DNA of 64,000 nt, from assembly GCA_019671005.1 (NCBI GenBank), contig CM033723.1, positions 15,577,254-15,641,253 on the forward strand, in the 5' to 3' direction. Within the stretch, counting starts at the first letter, position 1. Each line of letters begins with the position of its first letter. The translations under genes and the position numbers were made by a program. The stretch is from Hibiscus mutabilis (Eukaryota; Streptophyta; Magnoliopsida; Malvales; Malvaceae). Under the pieces are notes generated by a model. It was not told the origin of the DNA, searched no databases, and saw only the letters and a program-made list of their open reading frames with translations. Positions 34,751 to 45,487 of the stretch are shown here, one piece after another.

Positions 34751-35190
34751 GACGCTTTGATATAAGCTCCAATCTTGATTCAACTTGAGTCAGGAAAAAA
34801 GTTTGTGGTTTATAGCGACACATCTTACGTTGGTTTAGAGTGTGTGTTGATGCAAGGTGGGAAGGTTGTAGCTTATGCATCAAGATAGTTGAAGGAGCAC
34901 GAGCGCAATTACCCTACGCATAATCTAGAGCTTGCTGTGATAGTGTTCGCGTTGAAGATTTGGAGACATTACCTTTATAGGGAGAAGTGTACTGTGTGCA
35001 CAGGTCATAAGAGTTTGAAGTATTTGATGTCACAAAAGGAATTGAATCTGAGGCAACGTAGATGGTTGGAGTTGCTCAAGGATTATGTTTTGAAAATTGA
35101 GTATCATCCGGGCAAGGCGAATGTTGTAGCCGATGCTTTGAGTAGAAAAGCTATCGTGGAGTTGAATGTTTGCAAGGTTGAGTGTGACAC
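34751..35190 (+). pseudogene. element A RNase H, remainder
   Basis: This continues from 29460: APILIQLESGKKFVVYSDTS, then the open part 34889-35194 with MKEHERNYPTHNLELAVIVF, WRHYLYREKCTVCTGHKSLKYL, RQRRWLELLKDYVLKIEYHP and KANVVADALSRKA. These are the RNase H core and the YHPGKxNxxADALSR end motif. In CTGHKSL the usual TDHKSL aspartate is replaced by glycine. Stops lie upstream of 34889. Confidence 0.85.
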
Positions 35191-35980
35191 ATGATGGAGG
35201 TTTGTTGGCTGAGTTGCAAGTGAAGCCATCTTTTTCGTAGTTGATTAAGGAAAAACAACCTTAGGATGAGGCATTGGTACCGCATGTTAAGGATATCATG
35301 GATGGAAATCCTACGGATTTTCACTTTAATGGTGCTGGGTGTTGTGTTTTAATGATCAGATAGTGGTGCCTAGTGATGTTGAGTTGAGGCAAACTATTTT
35401 GACTGAGGCTCATGCTAGTCCTTTTGCTATGTATCCCGAGAGTACCAAGATGTATCGATATCTAAAGGAAGAGTACTATTGGGTGGGTTTGAAAAAAGAT
35501 ATGAATAATTTTGTTGCTACGTGTATGGTGTGTTAGCGTGTGAAGGCTAAGCATCAGTTTCCTTTTGGGTTGTTACAACCATTGAGGATTTTAGAGTAGA
35601 AATGGGAGAGGACCGCCATGGAATTTTTTTCGGGGTTACCTTTGACACCAACTAAAAAGGATTCTATTTGGGTGATTTTTGATCGGAGTACGAAGTGTGC
35701 ACATTATCTGTCGGTGCATACGACATATACCTTAGATAAGTTGGCGGATATATATGTTGCTAAAATTGTTAGGTTGCACGGGGTGCCCAAGTCGATTGTC
35801 TCAGATAGGGATCCACGGTTTACAGCGAGGTTTTAAAAGTGTTTGGATCGAGCTTTGGGTACTCGCTTGAATTTTAGTACTTTTGTATCATCTTTAGACG
35901 GATGGTCAGTCTGAGCGTGTGATTCAGATTTTGGAGGATATGTTGAGATGTTGCATCATTGAGTTCCAAGGAAATTGGGC
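35191..35980 (+). pseudogene. element A integrase, with stops
   Basis: The H2C2 zinc region reads MYRYLKEEYYWVGLKKDMNN and CMVC, followed by a stop. The core follows: MEFFSGLPLTPTKKDSIWVI, then FDRSTKCAHYL, then GVPKSIVSDRDPRFTARF, then a stop. The segment with QSERVIQILEDML keeps the catalytic Glu. Several stops and a frameshift near 35885 inactivate it. The integrase would insert element cDNA. Confidence 0.85.
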
Positions 35981-36175
35981 GCATATGATGCCAGTGAAGG
36001 ATGTTGAGTTGCAATTGAATTTGTTTTACGATGAGGAACCAGTGGAGATCCTTAACTTCAGTTGTAAATTTCTTCGTGGCAAGATAATTGAGCTTGTTAA
36101 GGTGTTGTGGCGACAATAACGGTGTTGAGGAGGCCACATGGAAGAGTAAATCGGACATGATAGAGTAGTTTCCGC
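35981..36175 (+). pseudogene. element A integrase C-terminal / chromodomain remnant
   Basis: NWAHMMPVKDVELQLNLFYD joins the integrase core directly to the C-terminal tail. In element B about 480 bp lie between the corresponding points (about 52789 and 53265), so A has lost the whole IN C-terminal linker (PYEALYGRRCRTP to HVSMLRWYRSD). The tail LRGKIIELVKVLWR survives, followed by a frame change and EEATWKS. This is the chromodomain-like end of Tekay/Del integrases. Confidence 0.75.
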
Positions 36176-36212
36176 ATCTGTTTCCATCAGGTAAATTTCG
36201 AGGATGAAATTT

Positions 36213-36227
36213 CTTAAGGGGAAAACT
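36213..36227 (+). other. polypurine tract of element A
   Basis: CTTAAGGGGAAAACT lies just before the 3' LTR start TGTAATGCC. It is the expected plus-strand priming site, with GGGGGAGA of the family changed to GGGGAAAA. Confidence 0.75.
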
Positions 36228-38940
36228 TGTAATGCCCCGGTTTTGGACCTAGGTGTTTTCTAGGTTGATTAGACGATTCGATGGATCAGTTTAGATGATT
36301 CGAGTCAGTTTCGGGATTAAATAGAAATAAATATTTATGAGTAAGGAAAAATTATGGAAAAATATTCTAAAATTATTAAATAATATGTTAAAGGGTTTGG
36401 TGAAATCAATTTTACGAAAAAAGGTTTCAAATTGGACATTTTGGTTAGTGACCAAAATGTAAAGATTGTAAAACTATTTTCTAGTGATTATTTTGAAAAA
36501 GGGTCAAATCTTAGAATCCTTAAGGAGCTATTTTACCAAACTTTAATATCATATTTTCCTCGCATTTAGGATTATTTTAAATGAGTTTTAATTGGGTAAA
36601 AAAGGGTGGATTAACAAAAAGGTAGTTATTTTCTTGAAACTAAAATTTGACGTAACTTTTCTCTCAAAGTTCTTCAGACAAACACTCACTTTTTCATCAA
36701 AAACTGAGGTAACACTCGTGATTTCGTAAATTCTAGTTTCTTAATTGATTTTCTAATCTTGCTTTTCAAAACCTCATTGATTTTTTTTGTTTTTCAAGAT
36801 TAAAACATCCAATTGAGAGGGAAATCACCCATTAGAGGTAAGGTTCGTTCTTCTCCTCTAATGAATGGTTCTTTATTGAAATTCCCAAGTATTTGATCCT
36901 TGTTTAATGTTTTCTAACTTGATTTGTTGATTTAATTATGGAAAATTGGTTAAATTAAGGTTTAAATGATGAGATTGATGGATTTTCGTATGAGCTTTAT
37001 TTTGCTGAGTTCTTGATTGATTCTAATCATGATTTTGATGTTTAATAATGTTGATAAGTGAGATTTAACTTGGAATCCCAAAATTAAGTGAATCTCTAAT
37101 TTTCTAGGTTGTTAGTTGTAAGTTTTTGAGGAGTTGTGGAGGTTTAATGAATGTTGGAGGTATAAGGATGTTGTTAATTTGTTTTTGGATGTTAATTGAT
37201 GGGTTAAAATGTTAGGTTTTTGTTGGGTTAAGTTTAGAAGGTCTTTGATGTTGATTTTGGTTGTTGTGGAGTGAAATTGGTTAAATTTGTTAAGGATTAG
37301 CGTTGCTGTGGCTTTGAATGCATTTGGATGCATTAAAACCTCTGTTTTTGTGTGGATAAAGCAGGGGAAGTTTATCCTCAAGCTTGACCGAAAGTTTCGG
37401 AAGCTTTGGAGGTGTGTTTAGGCTGTTCGTGTCGGTGACTGAGAATGTGATTTACAATTTTTCAAAGGTTTGAAAGTTGTGTTTGGGGGTTTAGATCAAG
37501 CTTGAAACACTTATCTAAGCTCGAAAGTAAGTAAATGGTGAATTCTCTCTCGAACTTAGTTTGGCAAATGGTTTTTAATGCACTTGTTTTGATAATTTGA
37601 TTCTCTCTGTTATATACATGTTTTGAGCATGGTTTAATGCTGGAAATGGTTATAAATTGTTGATGATGCATTTAGAGGTAATGCATGTTTTGTAAATGTT
37701 GTTGAACATTGGTTAATGCAAGGTTGATTGCATTGGTTATATAGTTTTATTAATGCATATGAAAACAATGAGTTAATATTATGAAATGAATTATATTGGT
37801 AAGTGATGTGGTTTAAAAATGTTATCATATTTAGTTGGCCGGCCATAGGATTGATAGTGCACTATAAAAAGTCGCATTGGATGTCGAAGGGTTTTGATCC
37901 GATATACTGAAAACTCCATCCAAGTACCATAACAGTCGAGGGGTTTTGATCTATGTACCGAAGACTCCCGTTCATGGGTTATGCATCTAACTGACGTTTA
38001 GGGTTGTGATTGTACTCAATTGTAATAGTACCTTTAATTCTGGTTTAGATGGCATGAAGCGTTGGGAGCACTTGTTGAATCTGCGTAGCCAATGTTATAT
38101 TTTGTAAAGTGGAACTTGGTTAATGATCACTTGAAAGCCAATATAATTGATGATGTATTATAGGATGGATTACATTGTATAATGTTGGTTTAAACATGTT
38201 TACTCTTTAAGCCTTGCATTGGTAGTATGCACGGGAAAGCTTAAATTGAGGGTAGCAAATGGACTTTACTGTTGATCCATGATGCATGTTGTATATGGTT
38301 TACTATGCATGATTTGGAAATGTTAAGTACGTAGTTTGATAAGGCATGATGTGAATTAAAGATTAAAAGGTGTTTTGGAAAGTGGATTTTCAAAAGGATT
38401 GTTAAATGATTTTAAATACATTGATGGTGTTTTGTTTTAGAGCAATCCTCACTAAGCCTAGTGTGCTTACGTTTTCTTTTTCCATCAATGCAGATAATTA
38501 AAGGTTGGAGGCAGCAAGCAAGCAAAGGGAATCCAAGGACTTGTGTTTACGAAAGTACGATTTTGATTTAGACTTGTAGTAATAAAGGTAGTGCGGTCGT
38601 TTGTTATTTGGGAGGGTTGTTTGCTAAACTCCCTAGTTGTATGAGTTTAATTTGGTGTTTTGGATTTGTATGATGCTTTATACCTTGCTTTGAGGGGTTG
38701 GGATGTGTTTTGCATGCTTGGGTAGAGATCATGCCTATAGGATCTTTGGTTAGATTTGATATGATGTGAATGAACCTATAACATGCTTATATGATTGTAG
38801 AAATGTTTCTTGTGAAGTTAGATAATGATTAGATGTTGTTTGGAGCATGTTAGATTGAGCTAAAGTGTCATATGTTCGACCAAGAGGTAACTACAGGTTT
38901 TTCCGTACCGATACATGTCTTCAGGGATCAATACGCAGGA
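36228..38940 (+). repeat. 3' LTR of element A, truncated
   Basis: It starts TGTAATGCCCCGGTTTTGGA and follows the 5' LTR closely, with the TATAAAAA box at 37863-37870. It breaks off near 38940 (after GGGATCAATACGCAGGA), where the coding sequence of a Copia-like gag begins. About 700 bp of the LTR end is missing. Confidence 0.88.
37863..37870 (+). promoter_or_regulatory. putative LTR core promoter (TATAAAAA), element A 3' LTR
   Basis: The same box and context (GCACTATAAAAAGTCGC) occur as at 21195. Transcription from here would run into the Copia-like fragment and LINE to the right. Confidence 0.4.
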
Positions 38941-39600
38941 GTCGGGGCACACCAAGTATGATTGCCCTCTTTTCAACAAGATGAGATCAAGCCATAAGAA
39001 GAAGGCATTTATGGTTACATGGAGTAATGGAGAGGACTCCACTGACGTTGAAGTAGCCAACCTTTGTCTCATGGCCATCGAAGAAGATTCAAGGGTAACT
39101 TCTAATTCATCTACTTCAATTTCATGTACATTTGATGAATTACAAGATGCCTATGATGATTTAGTTTTGGAATTTAAAGCCTCATTTTTGAAAAACAAGA
39201 AATTGATTTCAAAATTAAAAATAAAAAATGATTTGCTTTCCAAAACTAATTTATAACTTGAGGCAAGGTTTGAAAACTTTGAGAAAAAGATTTTTGATTT
39301 ACAAAAGCCTTGAAAAGAAAAATGGAGATTGCTCCAAAAATAATTTTGCAAAATCAAATTTTTATGTTTGACAATCTAGTTCCCCTAGATTTTTCAAAGG
39401 CAAACTGGTTAAGGACATTTGGGACCCTAAGGGACTAATTTGTTCAAACAAAAAGGAAGACATTGAAACATGGATTCCTAAGGGAACTAAGTTATTTGGG
39501 ACTAATGCCATTGGATCCAAAGCAATTTGGATACCAAAAATTACTTGATTGTCTACTTGTAGGTATGCTTGAGTCATTGATGATCAAAGTCAAATTTTTA
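38940..39600 (+). pseudogene. Copia-type gag fragment (zinc knuckle and C-terminal region)
   Basis: It begins within a CCHC knuckle (SGHTKYDCPLFNKMRSSHKK), then AFMVTWSNGEDSTDVEVANL, LCLMAIEEDS and the coiled region FDELQDAYDDLVLEFKAS. This is the order of plant Copia gags after the knuckle. The first two cysteines are lost at the junction. A stop follows NDLLSKTNL near 39254, and other frames continue to KLVKDIWDPKGLICSNK and WIPKGTKLFG. In plant Copia elements the latter normally leads into the protease, which is missing here. Confidence 0.75.
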
Positions 39601-40046
39601 GAAGCTGTTGACACACAAAGAAGGAATGACACTTGGAGAAGGAATGCTTAACATCCCACCTTGGTTCAAGTGGTAAAATTTATTTTTCATGCAATTGCTT
39701 GATCATATTCCATGTCTATTTTTTTATGATGAACTAAGCATGTTTGTATGACTCCATGTTGTGCATAATTGCATATAAATTAGGGGGAGTCTCAATTGCA
39801 TGAGTTACATGTTTTTGGCCTTGTATGCTTATATCTATGTTTTTGGCCTTAAACTTGTAATATTTGGTTGGATTTGGTGAAATTCATGCTTTGTATGTTT
39901 TAAATGTTATGTTTTCAGAAGCATGTGTAGCAAAATGTGCAAAATGTATATCTTTGACCTCTTAAAGCTTTTGTATGAACTTAAGATTAAGTTGTAAGGC
40001 TATTTGACTTGATTTTGCTGCATTTTCACCAGTTTCGTGCCTTCAG

Positions 40047-41057
40047 TATCGGTACAACACATGCCATACCGATACAACCTTCAACCAAGTACCGATATAG
40101 TCTCTTTCGTGCTGGTACGCGTAGACAAAAGGGACAGTTTTGTCTCCTTTTAGCCATGCTTTGCGTGCATATTGTATATCTTGTTAAATAACATGTTTAA
40201 TTGAATTTATTGTTTCATTTGATTTATTTATTTGAAATTTAATTTATTTCTCTTACATTGGTAGACTAACAATCTATTTGATGCTTGAGTAGGGGGAGCC
40301 ATTTTCTTAAATTCTTTCATGAAAAGTCTTTTATTTCTTTTCTCCATTGTTTTTACACCAACAATTAGCATTTTCTATCAATTGATACTTAATTTCAACA
40401 TTTGGTGTTTTGAACTTAAATGTGATTTCAACCTTAGTTTTGAAATTATTTTTGATATAACAAAAAAGTGGAAAGATAGGTTTGAAAAATTCAATTTCAA
40501 AAAGAAAAAGGGGGCTTTAATATTTTCTAAAAATATTCTCTTTTTTCTAAAAATATTTTTCTAAGGGGGAGTTTTCACAAAAATAATTTTTCAAGTTGTT
40601 TCGTTATATCAAAAATGGGGAGATTGTTGAGATGTTGATTTTGATATATAACTAAAATAAAAAATGTTTTTGGACTTAGACTAATTTGCAAAAACTATTT
40701 CAAAAGTCCATTAACCTGAAAAATATGTTTGAAATATTTTAAAAAGGGTTTTTAACATGTTTTAAATGATTTTAAATAACCAAAGTATCAAAAATAGTCC
40801 CTGAGTATAGGTACAATTGGACTTGTACCGATACCAGAGTGCCCGTACTGGTGTGGATTTTTGAGTACCGATACACCCCTTTTGTCCCCAAGTTTTGGCA
40901 AAATTTCAGTAGCCAAATTGAGTACCGGTACAGCTTCAACCGTACCGATACCCTAGGGTGCATACCGATACACATGTATCGTGTCCCTTTGTATTAAATG
41001 CCCAACGACTCTTTCTTCTTTGAGGCAGGTACCGACACCCAAGCTCGTGTACCGGTA
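40047..41057 (+). repeat. cluster of TAYCGRTA words in the Copia-like element and its LTR
   Basis: Exact copies occur at 40047, 40067, 40090, 40826, 40866, 40923, 40943, 40963 and 41050. Degenerate ones lie between them (for example GCTGGTACGCG near 40115 and GTACTGGTGTG near 40845). The word is self-complementary or nearly so. It also clusters in the Gypsy LTRs of this window. Confidence 0.85.
40610..40624 (+). other. polypurine tract of the Copia-like element
   Basis: AAAAATGGGGAGAT immediately precedes the LTR start TGTTGAGATG. Similar GGGGGAG tracts at about 39784, 40291 and 40565 could be older or alternative tracts. Confidence 0.65.
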
Positions 41058-41651
41058 CGCCCTACTCTAGAAGTGTATTTATGGCTGGAATTAAAGACTC
41101 CAATGTCTCCAAATCAACCCCAACGGCTAGTAACAGCCACAAACTCCTTAGAGGGTTTAAAAGACTCAATCAAGCAGCCATGCAACAACAAGAAACAACA
41201 CTACCGACATTCATGTATAGAGAAAGTGTTTTTGTGCTCTAATTGTCAATTTTCTTTGTAGAACACACTTGTGAGCTTAATTTTTATACATGCTCAAGTT
41301 TTAGGTTTTGGGTGTGAGCTTAGAATTACGAACAATCAGCCTAGTGAGATTTTCCCTACTTTGCTTATTTGTTTCTCTTTTAAGAGAGGGTTTAACAAGA
41401 CTTTGGCGTATAAGTCTTGTGTTGTAAGGGTTATCTTCTTGATCCCAAGAAAAAGGAAAGAAATTTAAGAGTGAATTTGGGAAAATCCTTAGTGGGAAGC
41501 TAAGGTAATTGATGTAGACTTTGGTAAGAAAATTCTTACTACTATAAATCCTTGTGTCTAATTTTTAAATTCCATTGCGTCTACCACTATCACTCAAAAT
41601 CCAGTTCACCCCCTCTTAACTATCTCGGTTGATCGTTCGAGTCTCCCAACA
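40625..41651 (+). repeat. Copia-like LTR, complete, 1027 bp
   Basis: It starts TGTTGAGATGTTG and ends TCTCCCAACA. The ends are inverted (TGTTGRGA), as in plant Copia LTRs. The next base (41652) is already LINE endonuclease coding sequence, so the element had inserted in that LINE. The 5-bp duplication copy on the right would be GAGGT; the left one is gone. Confidence 0.85.
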
Positions 41652-42149
41652 GAGGTTAAAGTATCCGTACTAAAAGACAACCTCAATCTCATCGATACTC
41701 TTGTGTCTGTTAATGGAGAAGATGGTTGGTTTTGTTCCTTTATTTATGCTCCCTTGTATGTTGAAGAAAAACCAAAGTTTTGGGATGAACTTGTCATCTT
41801 GAGACCTCATCGAAACTGTAAACAGTGTATCATTGGTGATTCCAATGTTATTGCAGCGAAAGAAGATAAACTAGGTGGGAATCCGTTTGATCCATTACAA
41901 GCTCGATGGTGCTTTGTTTTTCTTAACTATTCTGGAATGACGGAAATTCCTATAAAAGGGGGCTCCTTTACGTGGTCAAACCTGAGAAGTGAAGAAGAGA
42001 CAATTATTAAGAAATTGGACAGAATTCTATCATTGGAAGAATGGAGTTTGGCATTCCCCAAAGCTGTTGGAGACCTGGATGCAGCCATTGCCTCGGACCA
42101 TACACCAATTGTTCTCCTTCTTGAAGGCTTAAAAAAGAAGAGAAAATGA
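41652..42149 (+). pseudogene. second LINE: endonuclease domain, N-terminal part missing
   Basis: The frame opens directly after the LTR with EVKVSVLKDNLNLIDTLVSV and continues WFCSFIYAPLYVEEKPKFW, then CIIGDSNVIAAKEDKLGG, then ITWSN-type GGSFTWSNL, and ASDHTPIVLL. GDSN stands for the usual GDFN; SDHTP is the C-terminal catalytic box. A stop follows LKKKRK at 42147-42149. Confidence 0.85.
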
Positions 42150-42229
42150 CTTTAAATTTGAATCTAAATGGCTTTTGGAGGATGAATGCTTCTCTAATGT
42201 TCAAAATTCTTAGGACCATGAGGGCATCA

Positions 42230-44090
42230 TGTTAATCCTAAATCTTTCGCTATGAAGCTCAATTGCACAAGGGTAAAACTTCGAAAATGGAGCCAAACAA
42301 AGTATGGTCAGAATAAAAGAACAATTGAAGAGACTAAGCAACGATTGTTGGAACTACAAGATTTCCCTTTATCCAAGACTAAGAAAGAGGAAATTAGACG
42401 GTTGAAATTTGAATTAAATAAACTATGGGAAAGTGAGGAGAGATAATGACATCATAGGGCTAGTGTCGACTGGCTCAACTTCGGTTATAAGAACTCTAAA
42501 TTCTTCCATTCTAGCACCATCCAGAACCGAAGAGTTAATTCCATTTGTAAACTCAGAGATGGAACAGGCAATTGGCTTAAGGAAGAGTCTGATATTGTGG
42601 GATATATTTAGAGTCATTTCAAAAGGATGTTCACCAATGACCCATCTATTAATATCGAAGGGTTTGTGTCTTCTATTTTGAATCTCATCTCCCCGGATAT
42701 GAACCAATCTCTTTGTAAAGATGTTCTGGATAAGGAAATTCGTGAAGCAGTTTTCAGTATGGGTGCTCTAAAAGCTCCAGGTCCAGATGGTTTCTCTGGT
42801 ATTTTCTACCACACCTTTTGGAAGACTATCAAAAAAGATCTTATCAAAATGGTGACTGGTTTTTTTCTAGTGGGATTCTCGATAAGGACTTGAATCGCAC
42901 CAACATTGTCTTAATCCCAAAGAAGAAAAACCCTTGTGAAGTTAACCATTTTCGTCCCATTAGTCTTTGCAACTTTTCCTTTAAAGTGATCACTAAGATC
43001 CTCACATCAAGACTGAAGGTTTTTCTTCCTAACATTATCCCTCCTATGCAACTGGCTTTCGTGAACGGACTTATGATCTATAATAACATTATTATCGCTC
43101 ATAAGGCTTTCCATGCCATTAAAAAGAAAAGGAAGGGCTCATTCGAGGTTATAAAACTCAAGATCGACCTAGAGCTTATGACAAAGTGGATTGGGAGGTT
43201 CTTCGTTTGGTCATGATTAATATGGGATTTGACGAGTGGTAGGTTCAAAGGGTTATGCAGTGTGTGTCATCCCCTTCTCTCTCAATGGTTGTCAATGGTG
43301 AGAGGCATAATGAATTTACTCCTAGCCGGAGACTCAGACAAGGTGATTCTTTATCTCTCTTTCTTTTTTTGTTGATTTCAAACTTGCTCTCCTAAATTAT
43401 TGAAAGGGAACAACATTGTCAAGACTATTCTGGTTTTTGTATTAGTCGACATTTCCTGATTATTAGTAACCTTATGTTCGCCAATGATGTATCATTTTCA
43501 CTAAGGCAAACAAGAATAACTGTGACACTGTTTTAAGTATCTTGCAAGAATTCTCTCACCAATCTTCTGGGTTTTGTCCAATGAAAGAAGGTAGCAAATA
43601 CCTAGGCCTACCCTCTATTGGGGTAGCGGGAAAAAAGAAGCTTTAGGCTTTATCTTGGAATGGGTTCGTGGTAAACTTTAGAGTTAGAAATCTAATCTCT
43701 TATCTCAAGCTGAGAAGGAGATCCTTATTAAGGTTGTCGCTACAGCTGTCCCCTTGTACGTTATGCAATGTTTTTTTACTTTCAGTTTCTTTCTGCGATA
43801 AAGTGAGTTCTCCTATTGGGGAATTCTGGTGGAATACTTCACAAGAAAAGGACAGAGGGATCCATTGGCTTAGTTGGCAAAAGCTTTTTAAGGCCAAAAG
43901 CCTTGGTGGCCTCGAATTTAGAGATCTGAGAACCTTTAACAAGGCTCTTGTGGCTAAGCAAGCTTGGAGAATCATTAAGAATCCAAACTCCTTTGTTGCA
44001 CTATCCTTCGCGGTATCTACTTCCCAAATGAGAACATCATTTTTTCTCCTTTACGCTATAATTCCTCATGGGTATAGACTAGCATAAGAG
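42230..44090 (+). pseudogene. second LINE: reverse transcriptase, broken
   Basis: The motifs in order are VFSMGALKAPGPDGFSGIFY (about 42750), LNRTNIVLIPKKKNPCEVNH and FRPISLCNFSFKVITKILTS (about 42890-43010), LRQGDSLSL (about 43335), the catalytic box as FAND (43477-43488, normally FADD), and IHWLSWQKLFKAKSLGGLEF, then RDLRTFNKALVAKQAWRI (about 43860-43975). The loss of the first catalytic Asp, plus frame changes near 42890, 43200 and 43640, makes it inactive. Confidence 0.85.
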
Positions 44091-45440
44091 ATGTAATTGA
44101 TACTATCTGTAAAGGATCTTTATAGAGAATTGGAAACAGAAGGGGAGTCTCAATTTGGGAGGATAAATGGATCCCTAAACTCACATCCTTCTTGGTCTCC
44201 TCTTTAAGACCCCCTCTTTGCCAAGATTTCCTCATCTCCAAGCTCATTGATGAGGAAAAACGTGAATGGAGACGTGGCAAAATCTTTCAAATTTTCTCCG
44301 ATGATGAAGCAAAAGCCATTTGTTCTATTCCTATAGGTGGCCCTTCTTGCAATGATGAGTTGGTTTGGCATGGCAATAATAACGAAGAATACTCTGTGAA
44401 TCTGGGTATCACTTTATCCTATGCACCTCGGAGTCGTCCCCCCAGCCTTTCTCAAGTGAGGATCTTGCCATGGATTCGGCGTTATGGAAGTCTATCTGGG
44501 GCCTTAAAATCACCCCAAAATTGAAAAAATTTCTATGGAAGGCTTGTCATAACATTTTGGCTACGAACGAAAACCTCAAGGCTCGTTTGCATGGTAATTT
44601 TTCCTCTTGCTCTAATTTTCCTAGGTATGGAGTGGATTCTGGAAGCATCGAGCATATGTTATTCTTTTTCCCTTTTGCTCAGGCCGTTTGGCGATTGTCC
44701 AGGTTTAGTTATTCTTCCAATGAAATTGGCTTTTTGGGTTTCTTTAAATGGTGGAAAAAGCTTTATTTCCTTATGGACATAGGGAATTTTGAGGAAGGAC
44801 TTGATCTTATTGCCTTTATATGTTGGCACTTATAGAAATCCAGAAATGCCTTTGTTTTCTCAAGGTCCATTGAATCACTGAACGATGTTTGTTTAAGGGC
44901 AGAAAGCTCTTTCTCCGAATTCAAAGGATTTTGCCTTTCCACTCTAATGCCTCATGGTCCCTCCCCCTCGGATGCTTCACAAAGGACTCCACCTGCCCAA
45001 AGTTTTCTGAAAATCAACTGCGATGCATCTTTTGAGTTGAATTCAGGGCGTGCAGGAGCTACTTCCATCATCCCGGATGCATCTGGTCGGGTGTTAGACG
45101 AAAAAACCAAAGTTTTCTCTACCCCTTCTGCTACAGTGGTTAAAGCAGTTGTGGTTAGGCTAGGGACCCTTTTGGCTATCGATGTAGGCCATAGCAATAT
45201 GACATTGAATCCGATAATGTAGGTGTCATTGGTCGAATTAACTCCAAATAGCTTTCAGCTTGGGAGTCTACTTCCGTTGAAGGCAATATTCTTGGATTGT
45301 CCTTCTCGTTTCTTTATTTTGTTTTTCATATGTTAAACGTGTTTGTAATCAAGTTGCTGACTGGGTAGCTAAGGCTGTTTGAATTGGTTCTTGTTCTTTT
45401 GATTGGTTCTCTACTTTGCCTCACGAGTTGAGGTCCCTCT
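44091..45440 (+). pseudogene. second LINE: zf-RVT-like and RNase H regions, broken
   Basis: The segment 44470-44835 reads LWKSIWGLKITPKLKKFLWK and continues with the Cys/His-rich zf-RVT pattern and ...IEHMLFFFPFAQAVWRLS. From 44947, SFLKINCDASFELNSGRAGA is the start of RNase H with the catalytic Asp. A frame change near 45222 leads to VCNQVADWVAKAV and a TGA at 45378-45380. The 3' UTR follows to the A7 tail. Confidence 0.82.
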
Positions 45441-45487
45441 TGTAACTGTTTTCTTTCTATGAAATTCATCTTTTATGTTCAAAAAAA

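Larger units (their letters stand above)
19546..38940 (+). mobile_element. Gypsy element A: Tekay/Del-like chromovirus with two nested solo LTRs
   Basis: The order is 5' LTR (19546-26499, interrupted), primer site, gag, protease, RT, RNase H (interrupted), integrase, a chromodomain remnant, purine tract (36213-36227) and 3' LTR (36228 to about 38940, truncated). The LTR ends are TGTAAC and GTTACA. The two LTRs agree closely at their starts. The polyprotein order and the C-terminal ILN/LRGKxIELVKVLW segment fit the Tekay/Del chromovirus lineage. The element interrupts the palindromic array; the 3' side of that target is not seen because of a later rearrangement at about 38940. Confidence 0.88.
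38940..41651 (+). mobile_element. gag-only Copia-like element fragment with complete 3' LTR
   Basis: The order is a gag fragment without its beginning (38940 to about 39600), about 1 kb of non-coding sequence with several GGGGGAG tracts, a purine tract and a complete LTR (40625-41651). There is no protease, integrase or RT between gag and LTR. This resembles the terminal-repeat retrotransposon with GAG (TR-GAG) type, or an element that lost pol by deletion. Its 5' LTR is absent. Confidence 0.7.
41652..45487 (+). mobile_element. second L1-type LINE (plus strand), 5' part missing
   Basis: It starts in the middle of the endonuclease, runs through RT, zf-RVT-like region and RNase H, and ends with A7 (45481-45487). 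The sequence differs clearly from the LINE at 5132-11369. The left edge is the end of the Copia-like LTR; the first about 100 codons of ORF2 and ORF1 are not in the window. Stops and frameshifts are present throughout. Confidence 0.85.
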
